A stretch of DNA of 64,000 nt. It comes from Kappaphycus alvarezii (Eukaryota > Rhodophyta > Florideophyceae > Gigartinales > Solieriaceae). Both the position numbers and the translations under genes were made by a program. The stretch spans positions 806,001 through 870,000 of the forward strand of contig NADL03000679.1 of NCBI GenBank assembly GCA_002205965.3, given 5' to 3'. Under the pieces are notes generated by a model, which was not told the DNA's origin, did not search any database, and saw nothing but the letters and a program-made list of their open reading frames with translations. Shown in pieces: positions 48,501 to 59,580 of the stretch; position 1 is the first letter of the stretch, and the number at the start of each line of letters is the position of its first letter.

Positions 48501-51500
48501 TTGAGGTTCGTAATATGTTTGTGTTAAGGGTCTGCTGGCGGTGCGAGAAGCTTATTTGAGCTGATAAGGCTAACTTCAGTTTGTTCTATGGAATAAAGGT
48601 GTATGATTCATTTTAAAGAGTGAAAAGGACTTGCAGGGATAAAAATATGACGCAATAAGGTAATTTGACCGGCAGCCACGTTCTGGCACCTAGAAGATAA
48701 AAAGAATGGTAAAGATGAGAATTATTGTCTTGAACAGGATTTTAACCTCTCAGGGATGAGGCAAAAAATAAATGAATATCTGCAAGTCTGTTTAAACATC
48801 TAACTATTTCGATAGAGAAATGTTGTATTAGTACCCGTAAAACGTAAATTTTAACGTCCTAGGTGATAAAAATGGTTACGGAAAAATCGCATTATTAACT
48901 AAAATCATCTTACCAATATTGCCGAGCTAAGAAGTGAGAACTTGCACAGTATTTTGATGTTAACATATCCCTTGATATGAAAGTAATGGATTTATGCGTG
49001 AATATTTTACGACATGGGGGACATACTCTGAAAAATATATCTTGATAGGAATAATAATCAAAAAAATGCTAGGGCTACTAGATTTATCCATATGTAGAAA
49101 ATCCGGGGATAAAGGAAGAAATTAGTCTATCATTTTATGGTGCAGGATGTACTTTAGATGTCCAACATAGCTACGAAGATGGTAAATATGAAAATTTTTT
49201 GTTACTGCGAAAACAGTGGAGATTTTCTGTGAGACAGGTAAAACATGTATAGCCTATGTTGCTCATTGTGATGGCGTTATAAACAGACCTCACTGAAATT
49301 TTTTTGAGAGAAACGGCTATAATATAAAGGATCATATATTTCCAACTGTTTTGGCCCATATAATGGGGACCAAATGTCTAAAAACGTCGTCTGAAGTTTT
49401 TCCGCTTTCAAGGCAGTACTTGGTCTTGATATTTCTGACCTTCCTAAAATTTTGGATCAAGAAAAATCAATCAACAATCCTTACAGAAGAGCAATACAAG
49501 AAGCTCAAATTTTCCTAGAACCCCTCTATATACAAATGAATCTCTCCCAAACTTGGTATAGGAAAAAGATCATTAGCTCCATATGACAGTGCACCATAAA
49601 CTCTCAGTATCGCAGAGGTTGCATCAACTGAAGTAGAATGCAGAAGCAGAATATTATCACACTAAAAAAATTTACGTCGGCGAGTTTAGTAATTAATAGC
49701 TCGGCAATTAACATTCTGTATTGTAGGACACAGTTGCTACATCACAAGGTGAATAAATTGAATAGCTTCTTCGTTACGCAATCTTAATAGGTCCTTAGCG
49801 TCCCATAAGATGCTAACGCGTTTATTTCTTTCATAAGTCAAGATATTTATGCGCCGAAAAACGGTAGCAACTTACCTCAGAGCTTCTCGACCCACGAATA
49901 TTCAGAAGATCTTGGAAAATATCATCGAAAGATATCTTTTTTATCATATTAAAGTGAAATGATTAGATTTTTCTGTGTAAATGGAGTCAAAAGTACGCAA
50001 TTCTATATATTTCATGGTTCTGCGGTACACTCTATTGATCAAAAACGGCGTACACCTCTGACGTGTGCCTCTTATAGTCCAAACGAATATTGGTCTCCTT
50101 TAACCAATATAATTCTGTTTTAGGATAAAACAGATTTTCCAGTTTGCATCCCTTTATAGGTAGGGAAACTCTGTCAGAGATATCGAAAATTAAGAGAACG
50201 TAAGAGAACGTTACATTTGATTCCCTGCCCGCATACGCCAGAATATATCTGACGAAAACTAAAAATCGCCTCGTTGTTTCTGGGAAAATGTTCAGATGCC
50301 GAAATCCTATAGCTCCCGCGTGGCTTCGTACAATAAATGCTACGAAGATTAAGTCCCATTTATATGAAAATTTTCTTGCTAAAAATGGCAGGTGGAACCA
50401 CAATTGTGCTATGTGAGGTAGAGAAGATAACAAAGGCAGAAGTTATCCTTTTTATCAGGTGTTTTGTATCAATGAAAGTACTAAAGATATATTTTAATTC
50501 ATCTCAGGTACCGCGAATAGCCTATCTTCGGTAGCCTTAAGTTATCATTTGAGTCACTTAGATTAGGGAAATTTTCTGTAAGAAGTTAGGAATAGGGGTG
50601 ACCATTGTATCATACTTGGCGCGACATTCACGGAACAAGTAGAAAACAGAAACCAAGAGGTCAATTTATACCATACCAGTAGAGAAGGTAATATTAAAGC
50701 GTATCAAAGGAGAATGGTAGAGCATAAAAAAACGTAGAGGTTTCAATAGTGAATCCAAGAGCTGTAGATTAAATTTTCCGTAGATCAGTAGAGCACAGAT
50801 CTCTAGAGCAGATAATAGAAAGCAGAAGAACCTGGGGAAGCGAGAGTATATTTTTGCGGTTTTTTGTATCTAGCGGAAAGAGTGCATCTTCAAGGCACAA
50901 ATCCGGTTTATATGGACAAAAGAAGCGCAAAAGGAGAAAAAACTAGAATTATGAGACACTTTGGCCGGAAACATAGATTTTTGATACTGCAATCATATGT
51001 TATCCAATTTTATCATACAATATTTTCGAAAGATAATACTGTACACTGTGTTAGTCTCGCCAAAAGATCGCATCTCAAGTCAAACTTTAGTTCCAAAACA
51101 CGTTCATCTCAAATGTTGAGGCACACGATTCCCGTCTATGGGATAAAAAGTACATTGAGACTAGGACAAAATGTATAGAAGGCAATAAAAAAACTAGCCA
51201 CGCGTTGAAAATAAGATGCCAGTCATGGTATAATACTATTTTCGAGTTTCTGGGATGCGAAATAGGATGTTCTGGGAGAATCTCGTCTTGATGGCATGTT
51301 TTGCAGGAAACAAATCCTACCAAACCCCGGGAAGCATGATTTATACCCCGTAAATTGGTTAATTTTGATCGAAATTAGAGCTCAGATAAAAATTTATTCA
51401 AAATTAATCTTACAAGGTACTTCCAGCATCGAACAAGCTTTTTAAGTTTGATATTCATCTACTTGCTTTCAGAGTCTTCAAATTTGTGAGTTATACTCTA

Positions 51501-51660
51501 TTTATATGTTCAAGGAAGTTTCTTTAAGTATCTAGAACCTAAAATGATGACATTCAGCTTTCGTTTGATTATACTTCATTCAGACCTCAGAAAACCCCTG
51601 AATATTTTCACGTTGACCATTCAAGTCTTAAGTACTGTACTTGAGATTGTTTCCATTTAC
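45520..51660. other. AT-rich relic DNA
   Basis: Over 6 kb with no convincing gene. At about 48.23-48.38 kb the plus strand reads NVLCCATYFNIRMNDDDP and at 49.59-49.67 kb EVASTEVECRSRIL, which look like old protein-coding sequence of one unidentified mobile element. Short frames elsewhere have no resemblance to known families. Confidence 0.35.
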
Positions 51661-52140
51661 TACCAATGGATGGGCGTCACATTAATGCCAAACGTTCCAG
51701 ACATTCCTCCCTATTCGCAGATAATAAACACTCCGAAACCATCCAGGGGCTGCGTTTCCCCCACCCTACCCCTTCCCAGCTCATTATGCCGCTCCCTGAT
51801 TTTTCCCTCCTGCCCTCTCCTTATTATATTGAGGAGGCCGCCATCTGCGCTGCACGAGGAATCTCTCGAGACTCAACTACCGGGGCGGACCACATTCCAT
51901 CCCGCTGCTTTCATCTATTGTTCAAGACCAAGATTACTCCAGGTACAAGTGTTACTGGCCTCTTTTTTCACCCAACTCGTCAATCGAATCTCCCATGACC
52001 ATCTCCCGACGAACTATTCCCCCTACTCGCTGCCGCTACACTTCCCCCATATAGCTCTCGAAAGATCTGTCCATAGCTTCCGGGACTTTTCTCCATCACA
52101 TGGTTACAAAGACTCTCCTCCCTTACGCCTTTGATGACAT
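51661..52140 (+). mobile_element. reverse-transcriptase N-terminal fossil
   Basis: Plus-strand frames read AARGISRDSTTGADHIPSR, then a leucine-rich helix, and TQLVNRISHDHLPTNYSPYS. This order (SAxGxDHxP, helix, L-N-I--G-LP) is that of the N-terminal fingers of reverse transcriptases in the retroelement group whose C-terminal module is scattered elsewhere in the window. The catalytic YxDD region was not recognised. GC content is much higher than the surroundings through 52.56 kb. Broken fossil; family link is inferred. Confidence 0.4.
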
Positions 52141-54674
52141 AGGGGACCTCCTAGCCCTCTAAAACACAGGGAAAACTGGATCAGAGCCGGGATGAATGCA
52201 GTTGTGCAGAACACGCGGAATCTCCGCCACCGCAAATTCCACGCCTGAGAGTTCAGGGTTTCTCCACAGTGCATCCCTCTGTTGAAGGCTTTCCCGCTGC
52301 CATGATTATCGATTCGGCCCCTGCTCGAGCCTACCGCTCGATACTGATCCCTTCCCATATCCAGGCTGTTCTACCACCCCTGTTCCGCTGCTCCTGGTTC
52401 CTTCGTTTTACAAGGCGATTCACCGATGCGATTTTTTCGCAGAACAGTCCCCCGCTACCCGTCATTCTCTGACCTCAGTCCCTACGCCCAAGCTCCCTGT
52501 TTGCTTCACCCTTTGAGACCTTCTCGACTCTCCTGCTACCTCTTCCCGACCCAGCTTACATACGGGGCACCAGACGGAACGAATACCAGGCACAATTGTT
52601 TACTTTTATTTAATATTGAGTTATTCCTTAACGTCACGCTTTATAAAAGCATTTCTAGTGCATCTCAGACAATCTATTTAGTCTGTTAACAACTCCCTGA
52701 AATTTTTTTTCCAGCTGTACTTCGAGCTGAGCTCATAATTCTTGTGCAATATTCTATCTTCCGTTTTGGGAGTAAATTTTTTTTCGTATAAAGATACAGT
52801 GCTCTTCTCACAGAGGTGAAAAAATTCCATTGCGGTAGTCTTGCCCCTTGAGAAAAACGTACGGTTCGATACGTTATGACATTAAACAATAAACGACCGA
52901 TTCCTTTCCTCAACAGCTCATTCCACCAAAGATCTACGAAGCGAAGCCACGCTGTCCGATGGAACCCACCACCACAGTATGTTTTTCACAAAACGCGCGC
53001 ATCTTGGCATCCGCAAAACTCTACTGTCGGTTCCCCTCGCTAACAGTGCCGATAAGTAAACTCTCAAAAAATTTTGTGGTACCATCTTACTAGATGCGGA
53101 GTAAAATGGCTTTGTGTTCTTTCTGTGTTTTTCTTTTCTTCTCTTCTCTTGTAGAACAACATTAAGTGAATTTTCGGGAACTATTTTATAATTATTGATC
53201 ACAACTTGAAACGCTAAATGACCTGTTAAGTTTTTGGAAGGTTTGGAAAGATCCTCTCCGGTAGCATGGTTAATTCCATTGGAAAATGGGGAAAGAACTC
53301 ATTTTTCACAGGATAGTACCCCTATGGAAGCCAGAGAAGCTTTTCAGATTGTAGAGGAGAACAGAAAGCTAGCATGGTAGCGTCGAACATCTACAGACCT
53401 TTTTTACCCCGTTCTATGTCCAAATTTTTTGGCACTAGTACTGCACCGGTTCCCAAGCGAGAAATTTTCCAACGAGGGCATCAAACTCTTAATAGTCCAG
53501 ATAGGGTCACTCCATCTTATGGAGAACGTTCTCAAGGAGAAAACCAGCATCTGCAAACACATGTTGTAACCGATTGACGATATCGGAGATGCACATATTC
53601 TGTTCCATCTTCACCGGATTTATGTTTCGGCATGTGAGCTTCACCACATTTTGCTCTCGGCGGATTCATCTTTATCGCATGGTGAAGCTGACTTTGTCAA
53701 GAAAAGCAGTTGCCGTTGTACTGGTGTTTGATGAATTGAAGTTGGAGTTGTACTCGAGCTCCACTTATGTTTCAATAAACGGTGGAGTATAGTACAATAC
53801 GCACTACAATACGTTGTAATTTGCATGCTGTATGTGGTCTACTGAACGTAGGACTGATATTCACTTGACAAAATACACGCACTGAGCGTCGAAATCTTTG
53901 TACGCCGGAGTTTTGAATCGCTTTATGCGGTATGTACAGTGACTTGGAGTCCAGGATAGTAGCATTTCACCAACTACACACACACGCTTGTTGCTTCGCA
54001 AATTTCTCTGTGTTCCTTATAGTTCCGTGCTTTAATAATTTACAGCTATTTTTTATCGTAGTTGATAGAAATGCTCCGTTATTCGTTATCCAACGCAGCA
54101 TGCCTGCTATCTGGCATTGAGACGGCTTTTTAGAGAAAATTAAGAGGAACTGCTGGTCACCCTCTAGGAGGTACCCCTGTTCACCCTCTAGGATATTAAG
54201 GGCCAGAATCGACCAATTCTTTCAAATATGAAAGCAACCTGTTAGGGATAAATCTCCAGAAGATGATATTCTCGGAGCCAACTATCCAAAGACGGAGGCG
54301 TTGCAAGCGACAACAGTGTTAACGACGTATTTTTAAGGTAATGAGAAGAGATGAATAAGGACGGGGATAAGGGGCTACAACAGGGTACAGAACGGGCGGG
54401 CTTTACTACCATTGTTCAGAGATTAGTTTTGAAGGAATTTGTTTGTGGCGAGAGTTGACTTTCAAGTTCTAGTTTTACTTGGGTCTGCACTTGAATTTCT
54501 CTCCAAACTTGCTTGCCTTCCTGTGTAAGAAGCAGTTAACTCAACGTATATAGGCTTTTTGGCCAACATTAAAGTCTCAAAGAAAATACTAAGAACCATA
54601 AAGTGCATTAAATTAAATCGTGTGGACAAAATAGATACTATCAAAATAAATATCTATATTTCCTCCTCATAGTC
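52141..54674. other. relic DNA, no gene recognised
   Basis: 52.14-52.56 kb remains GC-rich and Pro/Ser-rich in translation and is probably more of the retroelement fossil. On the minus strand 53.2-52.69 kb reads as two overlapping frames with plausible protein composition but no motif. The rest is relic DNA. Confidence 0.35.
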
Positions 54675-54830
54675 TTAGTCCTCGGGAAGAGAGCGAAACA
54701 ATTCCTCTCGAATATCCATACCCTCAGTGCAGTCCCTACAAATTAACTTCGAAACAGTGACATCGGACTCACTCCCGAACGCGCTCCCGGTCCATCCTTC
54801 TACAATAATTCTCGTAGCTAGTTGACCCAT
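54675..54830 (-). CDS. small unidentified frame, 51 codons
   Basis: ATG 54830 opens MGQLATRIIVEGWTGSAFGS, continues through SKLICRDCTEGMDIREEL and ends with an acidic PED before TAA; the next codons (DYEEEI) keep the acidic character. Composition is protein-like and better than the neighbouring frames. It may be the end of a dead transposase or a small gene. No homologue is known to me. Confidence 0.2.
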   Translation of the reverse strand: MGQLATRIIVEGWTGSAFGSESDVTVSKLICRDCTEGMDIREELFRSLPED

Positions 54831-55139
54831 TGGCTGTCAGGGTGTCAGGGCGATGAGGGGACGGTAGATTCTGGGTGCCTTGGCAATGGTGAGGGACGAG
54901 CGGGGGCTGATCATGTTGAGTGCAAAGGGCGGTGAAACGATTGGGTGGTTAATGGCAGGAAGTGTTGCTTCAACAATATTGATATCAAACTTTAGACAGG
55001 GCGATGTCTTCGGAAAGTTTCACGGCCTTGACCTAAGGGGAAAATTGGTTTGGTTTACTGCGAGTAATAGAACGGTTGGGAGTCCTCTGTATTTGTAATC
55101 AAACCATTGGCGGGACCTACATTGCAAGTGCTTGAGCGT

Positions 55140-57235
55140 GTGTACCAGCTAGAAAGTAGCTGGTAGACCGGTTGACAAGCAGGCTGCGTTAGAAGTGACC
55201 ATCAACGCCGCGTGTCGTTGGAGGAGAATTGTCCTAAGTAAATAATGCTATGCAATGTTTCGGCTTTGAATTTGCATGCACTCCGGGCAATAATAAAAAA
55301 TATGCTTGATAGAATATCGGAACTGAATTTGGAGGACAAGACGGATCCACACATAGAACCTCTGGTCTCAGATTATGTACAGTAAGTGGTTACCCTACTT
55401 ACAGTAGTCCTAGTCTGCGATTGCTCTTAGCAGGAAAATTAAGTATACCAACCCATTCAAGTAAACCCCACATTCCCCCTCTAGGAAATTCCGGGCTTCA
55501 ACCGATCATATCCTTCAAATACAGGAAAAAGGTTTGGGTGTTTTACTCTTGGAAGATATATCCGATCTATCCCATGGTTTCATGCTTCAAATACTAAGGC
55601 ACCCCACATTCTCCAGTTATTCATAATGTGTTACAACCCTGAGGGACAGAGGGAGGTCATTTACTGTTACGGAGATGGTGGTTAAAAGCTGCAGATTTGC
55701 TGTCAAAGCTATGTGAAGTTCATTACTGTAGAAAGCTAACACGATCGACAATCTATACCGTACTAGAATATTGATTTGTATCTAGCAGGCAGGCAAGCAG
55801 ACAAACTGTGTTGGAGGTTACTGCCAACTCCAAGTGTCGCCGCAGAGGAATTCCTCGAACCTTCGAAAACCGTTCCATACATCCTGAATCATGGTTTGAA
55901 CACAAATTCGTGGGACTCCCAATCTTTGCACCAATCGCAGTAATAAACAAGGCCACTTTCCAGTACGTAGGTATGTACGTTCCGGAGAACCTTCGTTCTA
56001 TGGGTATATCAGTTGCTACGCAAAGTAGGCCTCGTCTCCGCTATTGTTGTCATTAGGAAAAATTGAGTGAACCACGCACTTAGCCAACCTCCCCTTAACC
56101 CTAATGCATTTGTTCACATTTTTTTCAGGATCCAATTTGCCTCAATATACAGTATTTCCCATCAGTTTCTTACTGAAGGGCTACTGTCTGCTGAGAGAAG
56201 GGAGAGGCGAGTGCCAATCCCGATATCTGTTCTGGGAGGATAGCATCCGGAGGCATACGCGTTCGTCGCGGAATTGGCAGCAAATGTGGCCACGAGGGCA
56301 ATGGAGAGCTTCTCGAGAGCCAAAATGGTCCTCACGCATAGACATGTAGCGCAAGCTGTACTGTCTAATGCGGTATACCTCCTCGCCTGCCTTGACCCGT
56401 CGAGGTAGTCACAGGGTCACGGAGGTGCAGACCAGTTTCTGTTTTCTCCCTTCCTTCTCTCCAAACTCCGTTAAAATCTCCTGCCAGAAGTGTCAGACGA
56501 CGAAGTAAACTACCCCATCATTCCCCCGGTTTCTGACGTGACCCGTCTCCTGCTGTCGCTATGAGTAGTGAAAAAATTCGGGAAATTGTCCGCATACTGT
56601 ATGTACTATCCTAAACCCTTTCGACAATACAGATCTATCACCATGATCTTCGACACTTTCAGTTATATAGTCATCAACTTTTACTTTTTTCACAACGTGT
56701 AGCCCCAAACAATGACTATGTCACCATGAGTTTTTGAAAGTGACCCTTTTGTTTAAAGGAGAAGCATGTGAGGCAACAAGAGGCAAGATAACAATGACAC
56801 GATTGCATAGGAAGCAAAATCGGACTTTTAACCTTGATATCGATCCTAGATCTAATTGAATTCAGTACAGCAGTACTACCCGAAGAATGAACATACTAGG
56901 CGAAAGATTTGAAACTCTTTCGAGCCGCCCGACCTTTGTCGTCGCTATTCCATGCACGCGGCCGTAACGTCGATAACATCTTTCGCCTGTATGAAGCACA
57001 CCTATTTTTTTACCTTAACAGCTCGAATTAAGGGAATTAAGGAAGGCAGATGTCAGTATTGGTAGGGGAAAAGTTTAGGTGATTCACTGTTGGAATGAAT
57101 GAGCTTCATTTCACCCTGGTAGTTGGTTCCTCTCCGCCCGTTCCCCAGAGTTCTTCAGTATACCGTTTGAATACTGACGCAAGTCACGCTTAAAGGCACG
57201 CTGCATTAGACGCCACAGCTGCCGCAGCATACTCT
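55140..57235 (+). repeat. coding repeat cluster, copies 4-6
   Basis: Cores of the GRPAxKQAALEVT repeat occur at about 55150-55240 (GRPVDKQAALEVTINAACRW), 55785-55870 (LEVTANSKCRRRGIPRTFEN) and 57190-57240 (AALDATAAAAYSDKKM). The second continues as WFEHKFVGLPIFAPIAVINK and YVPENLRSMG, suggesting a longer protein domain. The KGLGVLLLEDISDLSHG block (55525-55590) is shared with the 26.8-kb cluster. The repeat's identity is unknown. Confidence 0.45.
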
Positions 57236-57355
57236 GACAAAAAGATGGTCTGTACCTTCCCGAAAGTTTTCATTGCTCCTAAGGCAAAGTTCTTTCCAAT
57301 ATCCCTCACCATCCCATGTGCTATAGGTGCCAGCTACCTGCCAAGTGATCTCAAT

Positions 57356-58324
57356 CTACCTTTCTTGTACACTAAGTGTGAATACCATGTCACTGATATC
57401 GACGAAACTTCCGTTCTGTATCACCTCGTTAAGCTTAGTATTCGGAACAACAACTCGGCCTGCACCAACTGCGACTGCTGTTGGGATGGCAAATTCCTCC
57501 GAAATGATCCTCTTTTTGAATCGAAGAGAAACAACTCTTCGTCGCATGGTCACTCTCCACACCGAAATCTGGCTAATCGCATTTTGCGCTACGTACAGCT
57601 CTGGGCCAACTGCCGTCTGCACAAGATCAAGACCGTCCGCAAACGGCACGATCCCGTCCCCGACTAACCGCTGGACTCGATTTTCATTTCGCAGGTCTAC
57701 GAAAAACAGAGCACCACGCGCCGTATGAGATATGAGCAGCCCACCTCGATAGGCCACTATACCGTTAGCTGTTGACGCTCCAAAACCAAACAACAGCCTT
57801 GGAAGCTCAATGGTACTCACTTGGCAGTCTGGCAGTGCGTGGAGACTCAACTGGTAGATAAACCCTAGACTCGAGTCTGTAAAGTATGCGAATCCATCCG
57901 ACTCTGAGATAGATACATCGTTTACTAGCCGGCCCTCGGGTACGGGACAGGTAGCGACGATGTTTCCAGTGTGAATCTCGTAGACATTAAGAGACGGTAC
58001 TGTTTGACCAGGACCAGTGCCTTTCAGTGCCTCACCGAACGGCCCAAATGGTCCGCCACCAGCGGCGAACAGGAGTGTAGACGTGGCTCGGATGCCGACA
58101 GTGGTGCGGTTAGGGCCAGGGCGTGCGGCAGTCGTGACTAAATTTGTGTTAATATCGACCAGGAAAATGTCGCCATTGATGAGATCTGCGGCAAAGAAGT
58201 TGGACCCGCGTGCGTGGACGACACTCTCGACGAGAACGCCGCGGGGAAGAGTAATTAGTTTGGAGAGGACTAGGGATTGGAGGTAGGTGAAACAGAGGAG
58301 AAAAACAAAAAAAAGCCGCTTCAT
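57356..58324 (-). CDS. secreted SMP-30/gluconolactonase-like beta-propeller protein
   Basis: A single exon of 322 codons. It opens with a clear signal peptide (MKRLFFVFLLCFTYLQSLVLS), so the product should enter the secretory pathway. The rest consists of repeated strands with ADLINGDIFLVDI, NDVSISESDGFAYFTDSSLG, TANGIVAYRGGLLISH and FADGLDLV blocks, the pattern of a six-bladed SMP-30/gluconolactonase/LRE-like propeller. Glu33, Asn187 in TANGI and Asp230 in ADGLDL are candidates for the metal-binding residues of this fold. Sequons NRT (72-74) and NGS (304-306) could be glycosylated. Similar secreted proteins are frequent in fungi and their substrates are mostly unknown, so lactonase activity is only a possibility. 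It has no visible operon-like partner. The start is the only Met before the signal peptide. Confidence 0.8.
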   Translation of the reverse strand: MKRLFFVFLLCFTYLQSLVLSKLITLPRGVLVESVVHARGSNFFAADLINGDIFLVDINTNLVTTAARPGPNRTTVGIRATSTLLFAAGGGPFGPFGEALKGTGPGQTVPSLNVYEIHTGNIVATCPVPEGRLVNDVSISESDGFAYFTDSSLGFIYQLSLHALPDCQVSTIELPRLLFGFGASTANGIVAYRGGLLISHTARGALFFVDLRNENRVQRLVGDGIVPFADGLDLVQTAVGPELYVAQNAISQISVWRVTMRRRVVSLRFKKRIISEEFAIPTAVAVGAGRVVVPNTKLNEVIQNGSFVDISDMVFTLSVQER

Positions 58325-59300
58325 TGCAAGCAGCGAGTTTGTGCGAGATAACCGGACAGATAGATGTGCGATTCAGGGGGCCTCCGATGACTGCACAGCT
58401 GTACACTGAGAGGATTGCCTTTAATACAGGCTCTGCACCCTCGATACCGTCGAGCTCAGTTTGTAAAGCCTACGAATCTATTCTGTCGCCGGGATTATCA
58501 TGGCCGTGGCACAACGGGATTAGCAGAGAAACTGAAGGAAGCATGCCTGCTGGAGCATGCAGTCATGCAGCGTCATCTTATCTCTTTCATATTCTATTGC
58601 AAAATAAGAACTAGGCATGCCTAGCATTTGCATTCGCTGACCTTTAGTGTTTAGTGGGCCAGGGACTGATCAGTGGTGAACCTGAATATGGAGGCACTGC
58701 TACTGTTGGATCCAAATAAAGGGCTAGGAACTCGTAGGCGAAATTTGTGCCTCGACTGTTAGATGATATCTCTGATGTCATCGCTTACTAAGCAACGAGT
58801 CCCTGTTCCGCCAGACCTGTAACTGCGACCGTTGTGACACACATATCTAGAATTTAGAAGACGTCTTGGAGAGAGTCTTCAAATGAGAGATTAACCTGAC
58901 AGGGTCAGACATTACTGATTGGTTTAATCAAGAAAAGCTAGATGAGCGACTTTTTTTCTAACATGTTTTTACTCATCTGTCACTTCGAGCTACGTAGGTT
59001 GAGGTAGTTAACGATACTGCAAACTTATACAAAATCATGAGAGGATGAATTACAAAGCCGCAACATTTGCTAGGACATACTTCTACCACCAGTTGAATGT
59101 CTACACGCAAATTGAGAAAATTATTAATTTTCTCAAGAAGTCTATCCTGTAGTGTTGGCATGTCTGAATTATTTATTGGGCTTATCACAAGCCAATAGTC
59201 AGTATGCGGCGTCATCAATAAATTGCAACGAATTTAGTTTACTCAAGGGTTTTGAGTAAGCCGTTATTTGCTAGTCCTGTAACCGACTTAGGGTTCTTAC
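58325..59300. other. intergenic region upstream of the propeller gene
   Basis: Presumed promoter and 5' leader for the minus-strand gene in its left part. The rest carries no recognised feature up to the LTR. Confidence 0.4.
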
Positions 59301-59565
59301 TGTAATGTACACCCTTCGACCAAGCTAGCTTACAGGACAGGCTGCGACGAGAACTTTTATGACTTTGGGCAATCGCCGTCGTCACCCCGACGGTGCGGGG
59401 CACGCCGACGGGACCAACTCCCGAGTACCCAAATCGCTACTTAAACTGATGAGGCTAACTGTAGAGCATGGGATAGAAGGGAGGAAACACGGGCGGAACG
59501 ACGAACGCTAGTGTAACGAAACGAACAACAGGGTTTTGGTAAACGACCACGCTTCCCCTGTTACA
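59301..59565 (+). repeat. Ty3/gypsy element, 5' LTR
   Basis: Begins TGTAATGTAC and ends CCTGTTACA, giving TGTAA...TTACA inverted ends over 265 bp. The five bases CTTAC before it may be the target duplication. The partner LTR lies outside the window, so this is inferred from structure. Confidence 0.6.
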
Positions 59566-59567
59566 CT

Positions 59568-59580
59568 TGGTAGCATCGCG
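59568..59580 (+). other. primer-binding-site-like sequence
   Basis: TGGTAGCATCGCG directly follows the LTR. TGGTAGCA would pair with the 3' end of initiator tRNA-Met, a primer commonly used by Ty3/gypsy elements; the match does not extend further. Confidence 0.45.

Noticed and set aside
48200-49700. Possible viral or capsid-bearing element in the AT-rich region
   Set aside because: Only two short protein-like snatches are visible, without any hallmark such as a polymerase, packaging ATPase or capsid motif.
57245-57728. Two plus-strand frames of 133-140 codons
   Set aside because: They overlap the propeller gene on the opposite strand, and the conserved protein is clearly the minus-strand one.
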